36,259 nt of DNA from an uncultured Saprospiraceae bacterium. Lineage in GTDB: Bacteria; Bacteroidota; Bacteroidia; Chitinophagales; Saprospiraceae. The translations under genes and the position numbers were made by a program. The notes beneath the pieces are model-generated. The model was not told where the DNA came from. It was given only the letters and a program-made list of their open reading frames with translations, and made no database searches. Shown piece after piece: positions 7,099-15,932 of the stretch. The DNA is taken from positions 1 to 36,259 of the forward strand of contig CALLAW010000015.1 of assembly GCA_938001865.1 (NCBI GenBank). Direction: 5' to 3'. Position 1 is the stretch's first letter; every line of letters begins with the position of its first letter.

Positions 7099-8106
7099 AT
7101 GCATACCCGTATACTCATACTTATCGTTGGCCTATTCTATACCTGTGGTCTCACATTTGGCTACAGCCAGGACACTCCTAAATATCGCATCCTCGCCTCA
7201 GCATCCATGTGGGCTGACATGGCTAAGAATCTAGCTGGTGACAAAGCGATAGTCGATGTCATCGTCCCTATTGGTGGCGATCCTCACCTCTATGAACCCA
7301 CGCCAGGGGATGCAAAGAAAGTAAGCAATGCTGATCTGATACTGGTCAACGGCCTGACATTCGAAGGGTGGATCAACGAACTCATCGCAGGATCTGGGAC
7401 AGATGCCAAGACAGTGGTCATCACCAATGAAGTACAGCCTATCAGGAGTGACATCTATAAGGATGCAACCGACCCACATGCGTGGATGAATGCAGCTAAT
7501 GGCCTCCTCTATATCAAGGCTATCCACGAAGCAATCATAGCACATGACCCAGCTAATGTAGACTACTACAAGGGACTCTATGAGGCTTATCGCGATCTCA
7601 TCGAGGGCTTAGACAATTATATCAAATTTGCCGTCAAGAAGGTGCCTGAGCAGCAAAGAGTCTTGATTACCTCACATGATGCATTCAAGTATTATGGACA
7701 GGCATATGGTCTCAAGCTAGAGGCTATCCAAGGGATCTCTACTGAGTCAGAAGCACAGACCTCTGACATGATCAGAGTGACAGATGCCATCACCAAGTAT
7801 CAAGTGCCTGCTGTATTTATCGAGTCCACGATCAACCCCAAGATGCTCAAGCAGATTGCTAAGGATAACGGAGTGAAGATTGGAGGCCAACTCTATGCTG
7901 ATTCTCTCGGAGAAGAAGGCTCACCAGGTGATACCTATATCGGCATGATGACATATAATACTGATGTCATCGTCAATGCTCTCTCCAACGCCAATACTAC
8001 GGATATCAAATTTGGCGATGAGACTACTGACAGCTATCTGTATTTGATACTTGGGTTAGTATTGCTAGGGATCATGGGATTAGTATTCCTCAAACTCAAT
8101 AAGTAA
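7099..8106 (+). CDS. Metal ABC transporter substrate-binding protein (TroA/ZnuA family), membrane-anchored
   Basis: A 335-residue cluster-A-I solute-binding protein that captures Mn2+ or Zn2+ outside the inner membrane. It has a cleavable signal peptide (residues ~1-24). Ligands match TroA: H63 (GGDPHLYEP), H127 (DPHAW), H193 (TSHDAFKYYGQAYG) and D268 (YADSLG); the GISTESEA motif is also present. There is no His-rich loop as in many zinc-specific ZnuA proteins. A transmembrane helix at the very C-terminus (about 313-331) replaces the usual N-terminal lipid anchor. It lies 31 bp behind mntR and 6 bp before the ATPase, and is presumably repressed by MntR when metal is plentiful. Confidence 0.88.
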   Translation: MHTRILILIVGLFYTCGLTFGYSQDTPKYRILASASMWADMAKNLAGDKAIVDVIVPIGGDPHLYEPTPGDAKKVSNADLILVNGLTFEGWINELIAGSGTDAKTVVITNEVQPIRSDIYKDATDPHAWMNAANGLLYIKAIHEAIIAHDPANVDYYKGLYEAYRDLIEGLDNYIKFAVKKVPEQQRVLITSHDAFKYYGQAYGLKLEAIQGISTESEAQTSDMIRVTDAITKYQVPAVFIESTINPKMLKQIAKDNGVKIGGQLYADSLGEEGSPGDTYIGMMTYNTDVIVNALSNANTTDIKFGDETTDSYLYLILGLVLLGIMGLVFLKLNK

Positions 8107-8112
8107 TCCAAG

Positions 8113-8898
8113 ATGAAATCTAGATCACACCAAACTGCGATTGCCATCAAAGGGCTGAGTCACTCTTATGGGAATAAAAGGATACTGACCAATATCAATA
8201 TCAGTATCCCCACAGGTACTCTCTGTGGAGTGATTGGACCAAATGGAGCTGGTAAGTCTACCCTCTTTAAGAGTATCTTGAAGCTGATTGATTATGACTT
8301 TGGGACGATAACCTTGCTTGATCAACCTATCGAAGAGATTCGCAAGCGTATCGCATATGTCCCTCAGAAAGATATGGTAGATTGGACATTTCCGGCAACG
8401 GTGATGGACATCGTACTGATGGGTCGATATCCATATAAGGGTATCTTCCAACGACTCAATGCTGAGGATCGACGGATAGCGAATGAAGCGCTTATCGCCT
8501 TGGGGATCGAGGAGTTGAGTGAGAGGCAGATTGGCAACCTCTCAGGTGGTCAACAACAGCGAGTATTCATCGCCAGAGCCCTAGCTCAGAATGCTGATAT
8601 CTATCTCCTCGACGAACCATTCGTCGGAGTAGACATCGCTACCGAAGAAAAAATAATTACGATCCTCAAAGAGCTAGCTGCACAGGACAAAACAATCTTA
8701 GTCGTCCATCATGATCTCAGTACAGTCAGCCAATACTTCGACAGAGTCATCCTACTCAACCAACGGCTGATCGCAGCTGGACTGACAAGTGAGGTATTCA
8801 ACGATGACACGATAAGCAAGGCATACGGAGGACAACTCAATATCCTACATACGATGGGACTCCAAGTGGCTAAGGCCAAAAAGTTGAATAAAAAATAG
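8113..8898 (+). CDS. Metal ABC transporter ATP-binding protein (TroB/ZnuC/MntB family)
   Basis: A 261-residue ABC ATPase that would power uptake of the metal bound by the preceding gene's product. Walker A is GPNGAGKST (42-50), the Q-loop is YVPQKDMVDWTFPATVMDIV, the signature is LSGGQQQRV (from residue 143), Walker B is IYLLDEP and the H-loop is VVHHD (197-201). The Q-loop sequence is typical of Mn/Zn/Fe chelate importers. Only 6 bp separate it from the binding-protein gene. A permease gene normally follows, but the next gene is an unrelated Rieske protein on the opposite strand, so the permease must be encoded elsewhere or be lost. Confidence 0.9.
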   Translation: MKSRSHQTAIAIKGLSHSYGNKRILTNINISIPTGTLCGVIGPNGAGKSTLFKSILKLIDYDFGTITLLDQPIEEIRKRIAYVPQKDMVDWTFPATVMDIVLMGRYPYKGIFQRLNAEDRRIANEALIALGIEELSERQIGNLSGGQQQRVFIARALAQNADIYLLDEPFVGVDIATEEKIITILKELAAQDKTILVVHHDLSTVSQYFDRVILLNQRLIAAGLTSEVFNDDTISKAYGGQLNILHTMGLQVAKAKKLNKK

Positions 8899-8919
8899 TA
8901 ACGTGAATCTAGTCAAAGA

Positions 8920-9336
8920 CTACGAAAAGACTAATAGCTCATTGGTACTGATATCAAGCTGCGTCTGATAGACTGCAAGCCCGTTAGCTCCATTGGCATT
9001 GAGGCCTTCTCCATCAAGTGTAAATCTAGCACTATGGGCACTACACAACCACTCGTCAGATGATGCATCATAGAGAATCTCATTGAGTTGATCATGACTG
9101 CAAGTCCTCGTCGCAGCGATGTAATCACCATTCAATGTCTGAGCTATCACGATACCATCGACGATAATATATCCACCAGCTACGAGTACGTCAGCATTAT
9201 CTGGATCATCTAGGTCGATCGTCAAGTCCACATTATTCACTTCTCTCTTGTCTCGAGTACATCCACCAAGACACGATGTAGTCAATACAAATGCAGCACC
9301 GATTCCCAACTTTCCGATAAATTCTTTTCTGTTCAT
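8920..9336 (-). CDS. Small Rieske [2Fe-2S] protein, exported (probable lipoprotein)
   Basis: A 138-residue protein with a leader (MNRKEFIGKLGIGAAFVLTTSCLGGC) that carries lipobox-like cysteines and no twin arginine. The Rieske cluster ligands are C-S-H (TRTCSHDQ) and, after a short spacer, C-S-A-H (EWLCSAHSARF), the standard CxH...CxxH arrangement. The domain resembles stand-alone periplasmic Rieske electron carriers, not oxygenase subunits. It converges with the metal transporter operon and is divergent from the methyltransferase gene. Its electron partner is not evident in the window. Confidence 0.83.
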   Translation of the reverse strand: MNRKEFIGKLGIGAAFVLTTSCLGGCTRDKREVNNVDLTIDLDDPDNADVLVAGGYIIVDGIVIAQTLNGDYIAATRTCSHDQLNEILYDASSDEWLCSAHSARFTLDGEGLNANGANGLAVYQTQLDISTNELLVFS

Positions 9337-9427
9337 ATCTAATTTTTCTCTAATACACTAAGTTACGTACTTACAGCGATATCTATTGTATAGATTGACG
9401 ACGAAAGTCGATTATTCATCTTATCAT

Positions 9428-9435
9428 TACATTTG
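9428..9435 (+). promoter_or_regulatory. Bacteroidota -7 promoter box for the O-methyltransferase
   Basis: TACATTTG matches TAnnTTTG. Transcription would begin near 9441, so the in-frame TTG at 9433 cannot be used and translation should start at ATG 9457. No good -33 element was seen. Confidence 0.55.
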
Positions 9436-9456
9436 CATCCACAGATATATCACCAT

Positions 9457-10098
9457 ATGGATACACTTCTACTCCCTGCGTTACTCGAGCAATACTGCAC
9501 TGATCACTCTACACCACCCGATCAGATCCTCCAAGATATCGATCACTACAGCCACCTCAATACTACTAAGCCACAGATGGTCTCAGGGGCATGGCAAGGA
9601 TCACTACTCCAGATATTGAGTTCAATGATTGCTCCGACATATATCGTTGAGCTAGGTACATTTACCGGCTACAGTGCTATCTGTCTCGCCAGAGGGCTCG
9701 CAAAAAATGGAACATTAGTCACCATAGAATCAGACGCAGAGATCCAAGCAAAAACCAAGGACCTCCTCTCTCAATCTTCAGTAATTGACAAGATTGACTT
9801 CCGCCACGGTAAGGCGCTTGACCTCATCCCTACTCTCGAGGATGGAATCGATCTTGCATTCATCGACGCAAAGAAAGAAGAGTACATGCAATACTATGAG
9901 GCTCTACTCCCCAAACTCAGAAGCGGGGGCATCATGCTCATCGACAACATCCTCTGGTACGGCAAAGTCCTCCAAGAGACTAAGGGGAAAGTGGCAGCAC
10001 ACTTAGATATGGTCAACAAGGAGATCAATGCCGATGATCGAGTGACTAACTGTCTTATCCCCATCAGAGACGGACTCATGATGGTAAGGAAGATATGA
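9457..10098 (+). CDS. SAM-dependent O-methyltransferase (class I, caffeoyl-CoA OMT-like)
   Basis: A 213-residue Rossmann-fold methyltransferase. The SAM-binding loop is VELGTFTGYSAICLA, followed by the acidic ribose-binding end (VTIESD). DLAFIDAKKEEYMQYYE and GGIMLIDNILWYGKV hold the metal/substrate-binding Asp and Asn residues of this cation-dependent family. Length and architecture match COG4122-type enzymes found widely in Bacteroidota, whose substrates (catechol-like or other hydroxyl groups) are usually unknown. The start at ATG 9457 gives MDTLLLPALLEQYC, fitting a short untranslated leader behind the -7 box. It appears monocistronic. Confidence 0.85.
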   Translation: MDTLLLPALLEQYCTDHSTPPDQILQDIDHYSHLNTTKPQMVSGAWQGSLLQILSSMIAPTYIVELGTFTGYSAICLARGLAKNGTLVTIESDAEIQAKTKDLLSQSSVIDKIDFRHGKALDLIPTLEDGIDLAFIDAKKEEYMQYYEALLPKLRSGGIMLIDNILWYGKVLQETKGKVAAHLDMVNKEINADDRVTNCLIPIRDGLMMVRKI

Positions 10099-10224
10099 TG
10101 AAATAGATGTGCAGGAGTAGCGACTCTCTGAGATGTATCTGTCGTGATCAATGAGTGTGGATAGCCAAGCTTATTGCCAGCTATGCCCCCTAATCCGCTT
10201 AGACTGCAACCTACTAGTCTTGAT

Positions 10225-12819
10225 CTATCTTACTTGCCACTTACCATTTACCGAGAGTAGACCATTGATACATGCAGGGTCTATTGTACTCTCTTCATGA
10301 CTGTCAATATTAAGGAAGCTTCCCTGTGGGATAGTGAGCATACTATTGATTCCAGTAATGATGCCTTTGCAGGCAAATACTCCTTCGACTAGGATTACTG
10401 CATCAGGTGGGACTACTACATATTGGCAACTCAATGGAACAATCTGATGATCCCAATTGTCAGGATTACCCCAGTTGGTATCAGTCCCGTTGCCAGTCCA
10501 TGTGATCGTATCAGTAAGATCATATACACCATCACAATCATTGTCTAAGTTATCACATCCCTCATTAGCTCCAGGATAGACATCAGGATTATTGTCATCA
10601 CAATCGATATCATTACAGAAGCCATCGCCATCTATATCTATTGATGAGTCACCATTACAATCTGAGCAACTCCCAGCTAACAGATACACTCTGAGCTCAT
10701 CAAAGTATGAATCGTTATCACTGCCTGAGTTGCGGTTTCCTTTCAGATAGAGTCGGCACACAGTAGTCTCAGGAGGTACTGCAGTGATATTCTCTACCAA
10801 TGTCCAACTATCAGTAGACGATGAGATGACTTCTGTAGTTGAGATGATAGCACCTTGATTGTCATAGTACTCAATGTAGACCTCTGGTACATCACTACCA
10901 CTGAAGTTGCGGAGGTAGCCACCATACGATACGAGTGCCTGTCCTAGACTGATCTCTGCCTGATATTGTGAGAGTTCGATGACTTGATAAGCCAATCCGA
11001 CATTCATCTCATTAGCGCAGATTCCTCCTACACCAAAATTGCGACTGCCGATATAAGGACTTACAGAGTTACATTCAGCATTTTCTAGTGATTCGATATC
11101 ACCTATCCAACTAGCAATCCCATTTTCTGCCCCTTGATTGACAATAAGGTTTGGTGAGAGGGTATCTGATTGAGATTGATAATAGAATGTTGTAGGTGTT
11201 GACCATTGACTCCACTCGAGACTTTGATCACGATATCTTACTCTCCAGTAATACTCTGCATCCATTCCCAGATTAGCAATTTCTTGATCAGTTAAGTCAT
11301 CATCTGCTTGCAAATTGACTTCATTATAAAAATTTTCGTTTTGACTCCATTTCTCATCTACGATAGCATCTACAAAGTTATTGGAAGTAGCTATCTGCCA
11401 ATGAGCCCCTTGGAGAGTATCCATCACCCCAGAAAACTGTGATGCCTTCAACTCGAGACAACCTGCCTGGACAGTATCACCATCTATAGGGAAGATATTG
11501 CGAGGAGTATGTGGGGCATACTCGTGTCGATATATTGTCAATTCATCCCTTGTTACATTCTCCAAGGTCACATCTTGATCACCTCTAGAGTATCGCCTCA
11601 GCACAAACTTTGGCTCTATCCCAGCATCGACATCAAGCAGTACAAACCCATATTCGTCTTGACTCTTGACGAACTCTTCATAATCAGCATTGGGAAATTC
11701 CCCCCAATTATCTATCGCACCACCAGCGGTAGCGACATTGACCCACAGATGTTTGTGGTCACGTGATTGCCCTCGACTGTAACCATGTGTATGTCCAAAG
11801 AAGTGTATCGATGGTTTGCCACTCAACGTAGTAAATGATTGTAGAGAGTCTATCACTTTACCTGTAAAGTCATTTTCGCCAGGTGTCCACAACTCGGACT
11901 TATATGGATGATGCAACTCAGCAAACACAAAGTCAATATGAGCAGCATTCATCGTGAGATCGAGAACCGTACTGAGCCAGTTAAGTTGAGTTATCTGATC
12001 AGAATTGCCACTATTAGAGTTAAGTCCTATGATCCTGACATTGGAAATATCCTTATACCAACACTCATCTTCTAGATCAGCAGCTCCGTTATCTGGCATG
12101 GTCATATATTTCTTGAAGTTACTGAGACCATTCCCTAAGTACTCATGATTGCCAGGCACAGGATAGAATGGCACATAACCAAACAAGCTGTCTGAAGGGT
12201 TAAAAAAATCTTCCTGCCATTGTGAGTAAGTACCTCCAGTGACTACTAAATCTCCAGGTATCATTACAGCCTCCAAATCACTCAACTCTGAACCGATATC
12301 TTGGGAAATAGTAGGGATGATACCTTCTTCAATAATCTCTCTGAACTTATCAGGATGGCTACTATCGGACTGCATATCCGAGATTGCAACAATCTGCGTA
12401 GATGTATGAGCAGATGGATGTGCAAGAGTGACAAAGTGACGAAGCGTCGATTCTTGACCATCTATCATCCTTACTCGATAGTAATACTTAGTCTGAGGAG
12501 TAAGTGATGAGAGCAGTACAGTATGTATCCTTGACTGACCTGACCCTACCACACTGATACTAGTCTGACTCTGATCTAGGTCAAATGGGCTGATCCCATA
12601 GTCTACATATCCCTGACCGACAGCATCAGACTCCCACATGAGGGTGATTGCATTGGACGATACATCTTGGAGGTAAGGATTGACAACGATAGTCTGACCA
12701 AGCAAGAGTGACAGTGGCATGAGGAGCAAGAGTGAGATAAGTATGCCGTGAGGGATCGATGAGAGATTCTTCAGAGTATCATTAGAGTATAGAGTTACAG
12801 CTTGCATATTTACTTCCAT
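10225..12819 (-). CDS. Secreted purple-acid-phosphatase-like metallophosphoesterase with calcium-binding tail
   Basis: An 864-residue secreted protein. After an unusually long N-terminal region with a hydrophobic core (~26-41), residues ~45-130 form a purple-acid-phosphatase N-terminal/Fn3-like domain. A calcineurin-like phosphoesterase domain follows with its metal motifs in order: DMQSDSSH, PGDLVVTGG, PGNHEYLG, AELHHPYKS and GHTHGYSRG. Next comes a carbohydrate-binding-like region (~545-690), an Asp-rich calcium-binding segment (DIDGDGFCNDIDCDDNNPD... with NLDNDCDG), and a G8-like end domain with NWGNPDNWD. No T9SS sorting domain is visible at the C-terminus (ends NGKWQVR), so the secretion route is unclear. 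It lies 5 bp behind the glycosyltransferase gene, probably in one operon. Confidence 0.8.
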   Translation of the reverse strand: MEVNMQAVTLYSNDTLKNLSSIPHGILISLLLLMPLSLLLGQTIVVNPYLQDVSSNAITLMWESDAVGQGYVDYGISPFDLDQSQTSISVVGSGQSRIHTVLLSSLTPQTKYYYRVRMIDGQESTLRHFVTLAHPSAHTSTQIVAISDMQSDSSHPDKFREIIEEGIIPTISQDIGSELSDLEAVMIPGDLVVTGGTYSQWQEDFFNPSDSLFGYVPFYPVPGNHEYLGNGLSNFKKYMTMPDNGAADLEDECWYKDISNVRIIGLNSNSGNSDQITQLNWLSTVLDLTMNAAHIDFVFAELHHPYKSELWTPGENDFTGKVIDSLQSFTTLSGKPSIHFFGHTHGYSRGQSRDHKHLWVNVATAGGAIDNWGEFPNADYEEFVKSQDEYGFVLLDVDAGIEPKFVLRRYSRGDQDVTLENVTRDELTIYRHEYAPHTPRNIFPIDGDTVQAGCLELKASQFSGVMDTLQGAHWQIATSNNFVDAIVDEKWSQNENFYNEVNLQADDDLTDQEIANLGMDAEYYWRVRYRDQSLEWSQWSTPTTFYYQSQSDTLSPNLIVNQGAENGIASWIGDIESLENAECNSVSPYIGSRNFGVGGICANEMNVGLAYQVIELSQYQAEISLGQALVSYGGYLRNFSGSDVPEVYIEYYDNQGAIISTTEVISSSTDSWTLVENITAVPPETTVCRLYLKGNRNSGSDNDSYFDELRVYLLAGSCSDCNGDSSIDIDGDGFCNDIDCDDNNPDVYPGANEGCDNLDNDCDGVYDLTDTITWTGNGTDTNWGNPDNWDHQIVPLSCQYVVVPPDAVILVEGVFACKGIITGINSMLTIPQGSFLNIDSHEESTIDPACINGLLSVNGKWQVR

Positions 12820-12824
12820 AGTAT

Positions 12825-13709
12825 CTAATCTTGTGTGGCTCGGAAATATAAGTAGAGTTTCCAGAGAGAAAATTCGTACAGCCTTGCCTTATTATCAACA
12901 AGTCTAGCTTTGTACCCATCAGCACGCAACTCGAGTTGATTAGAGACGAACTCTCTGAGTCCAAGTGCAGTGATCAGTTTCGCATAGCGTTGGAGTTGAG
13001 TCGTAGTGAGTATACCTTGACGTTGGTATTCGATAAGGTTTCCGATTGCATTTTCTGTCTTCTGTAGGAACACTTTGTTAGTCTCTAGACCGACATGCTC
13101 GACTGGATTATCAATATGCAAGATAGACATATTGCAATTTACTACAATATGTCCAAATGCGAGATCCTCGTAACCATAGCCTACGATCTCTTCATTGAAT
13201 TTGACTTGATCGAAGATCTGTCGATTCGCTAGGAAGTTGTTGGTATGAAAGTAATTAGCTTTATCTCGATTACGTACTCTTGCTGACTTCGATTCTTTGT
13301 TACTCCCATAGAGCCAATGGAGGTATTTACTCTTAGCTCTTGGCGGTCTCTTAGAGTATATCCTCCCTCCGACTACCACATCTGCTTCATCGATCACAGC
13401 GAGATAATCCTTGATGTAGGATTTGCCTACGAGCTTACTGTCACTATCTAGGAAGAGGACCTTGTCATAGATCGCCGACTTGACCAGCCAGTTTCTGATT
13501 TTTGATCGGCCGAGATTCTCTTTGAGCTCTAAGTAATTGACGCCAAAGAGACTACTCAGCTCTTGATTCTTAGCTTTGTACTTTGCCTCTGAGCAGTCAT
13601 CGTACACTAAGATTTCAAATCTAATCTTGTGCCTAGAACACTGTTTGAAGAGACTCTTCACCAATTTGGTCACATCAACATTATATACTGGGATCAAAAT
13701 CGAAAGCAT
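12825..13709 (-). CDS. Glycosyltransferase family 2
   Basis: A 294-residue cytoplasmic or membrane-associated GT-A glycosyltransferase. It begins MLSILIPVYNVDVTKLVKSL, has the nucleotide-binding VYDDCS segment and the metal-binding DxD motif in VLFLDSDSKL, and an acceptor-site-like NEEIVGYGYEDLAFG (the ED box). It most resembles GT2 enzymes that build cell-surface polysaccharides or glycans. It is transcribed divergently from mqnE across 79 bp and runs into the phosphoesterase gene 5 bp downstream. The link between the two is suggested only by the tight spacing. Confidence 0.86.
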   Translation of the reverse strand: MLSILIPVYNVDVTKLVKSLFKQCSRHKIRFEILVYDDCSEAKYKAKNQELSSLFGVNYLELKENLGRSKIRNWLVKSAIYDKVLFLDSDSKLVGKSYIKDYLAVIDEADVVVGGRIYSKRPPRAKSKYLHWLYGSNKESKSARVRNRDKANYFHTNNFLANRQIFDQVKFNEEIVGYGYEDLAFGHIVVNCNMSILHIDNPVEHVGLETNKVFLQKTENAIGNLIEYQRQGILTTTQLQRYAKLITALGLREFVSNQLELRADGYKARLVDNKARLYEFSLWKLYLYFRATQD

Positions 13710-13724
13710 CGGTAAAAATATGTA

Positions 13725-13732
13725 TAAATTTG
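13725..13732 (+). promoter_or_regulatory. Bacteroidota -7 promoter box for mqnE
   Basis: TAAATTTG matches TAnnTTTG and sits 56 bp ahead of ATG 13789 in the short divergent intergenic region. A start near 13738 excludes the much longer upstream frame beginning at 13576, which would overlap the glycosyltransferase gene. Confidence 0.5.
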
Positions 13733-13788
13733 CTAATCAATTTGCTGGTACACGTGTTCCACTTATTTACACTCTAATTCTAATCACT

Positions 13789-14973
<1,185 letters not shown>

Positions 14974-15017
14974 ATTCAATGACTACTCAACTTCCATTGC
15001 AGTAAATACACTCACAA

Positions 15018-15348
15018 ATGGATTGTAGCACTTATGTAAATTGTAGCATACTCAATATCAAAGCGAATCAATCGGTCTGTCTCAGTTTCATTGACATCCT
15101 TGTTCAGATAGGTTGGGTACCAGCTCAAAGGAACAGCAAAATTTATGGACAACAAAGACACTGCATTTATACAAATGGAATCCTTAATCTTAGAGATGAC
15201 AGGTGGCGAGTATCCCTGCGTAACCATCACTGAGATTACTCTCCTATCTGCAAAGCCAATCATTGCTCCAAGGTATCTCCTCTATCCTGAGACAACAGAG
15301 GCACAGCAAATAGAAAGTGCGAAGAAGGTGTATGGACTGCTTACTTAA
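15018..15348 (+). pseudogene. Relic of a pyridoxamine 5'-phosphate oxidase-like flavin protein
   Basis: Two frames combine into one recognisable C-terminal two-thirds of a PNPOx-family protein. Frame A (15018 to ~15107) reads NIKANQSVCLSFIDILVQ, and frame B (from ~15112) reads VGYQLKGTAKFMDNKDTAF, followed by CVTITEITLLSAKPIIAPRY. One extra nucleotide between 15108 and 15114 and a stop (TAG 15109-15111) break the continuity. The N-terminal ~50 residues of the family are missing; mqnE ends 44 bp upstream. The match is by recognition of the NIKAN...SFID...KGTA pattern. The remainder of the gap 14974-15380 shows only the short direct repeat ATTGTAGCA. Confidence 0.6.
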
Positions 15349-15380
15349 CTCTCTCACAACTTTACCGTTAGATGAATTTC

Positions 15381-15932
15381 TTACCGAATCACTAACATTT
15401 TCTTCGTACTATTAAAGTCCAGTGATTCAATTTTGACAATGTACATACCACTCGATACTTCGGGCATATTTATAGCAATTTTATCAGTCTTTTGGTAATC
15501 AGTAAATTCTTGGCAATAGATCAATTTGCCATTCAATTGATACACTTTAATAGTAGGATTTTCTAAATATTTATAGTTATTCCACAACAGGAAGCTCCCT
15601 TGGTTGGGATTTGGAGAAAGTAAAAAATCAGGAGCATCTGTAAGATTCAAGGGATCACAATCAAATCCGAAATCCAACAGCTCAAAATAAGCTATTAAGT
15701 TGCGACGAACATAACATGGTCTATCAATCAGATAGTCTTCTAAATCGGATTTAACATCTTCTTCCCACAACGATGGAGTAATTGGAAAGTGCCATCGACT
15801 CGAATGGCTTCGAATTTCGGGAAGATACATTGCCTTAATTGTTGCGAGTTTTTCTAGCATCACATCAGTCTTCAGGTCACTATTTAAGAGTTCAGCATAA
15901 CGATCAAGGAACTGTTGTGTAAAGGTTTCACT
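15381..15932 (-). pseudogene. 3' part of the CotH/T9SS gene: end of CotH domain plus type-A sorting domain
   Basis: In the frame shifted by one nucleotide from the upstream part, sequence resumes as SETFTQQFLDRYAELLNSDL and continues through IDRPCYVRRNLIAYFEL, typical of the end of CotH-domain proteins. The last ~75 residues are a type-A T9SS sorting domain: SPNPNQGSF, IKVYQLNGKLIY, MPEVSSGMYIVKIES, KKMLVIR. An ATG at 15863 could start only a leaderless fragment. This is the severed tail of the gene at 15928-17685. Confidence 0.8.

Noticed and set aside
9380-9394. Short palindrome ATCTAT-TGT-ATAGAT between the Rieske and methyltransferase genes
   Set aside because: AT-rich 6-bp arms with no link to a regulator; expected by chance in such DNA.
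13576-13788. Longer start for mqnE
   Set aside because: It would overlap the divergent glycosyltransferase gene and lies upstream of the promoter; the family N-terminus matches 13789.
15012-15263. Minus-strand 83-codon frame
   Set aside because: It is antisense to the pyridoxamine-oxidase-like relic and shows no family features.
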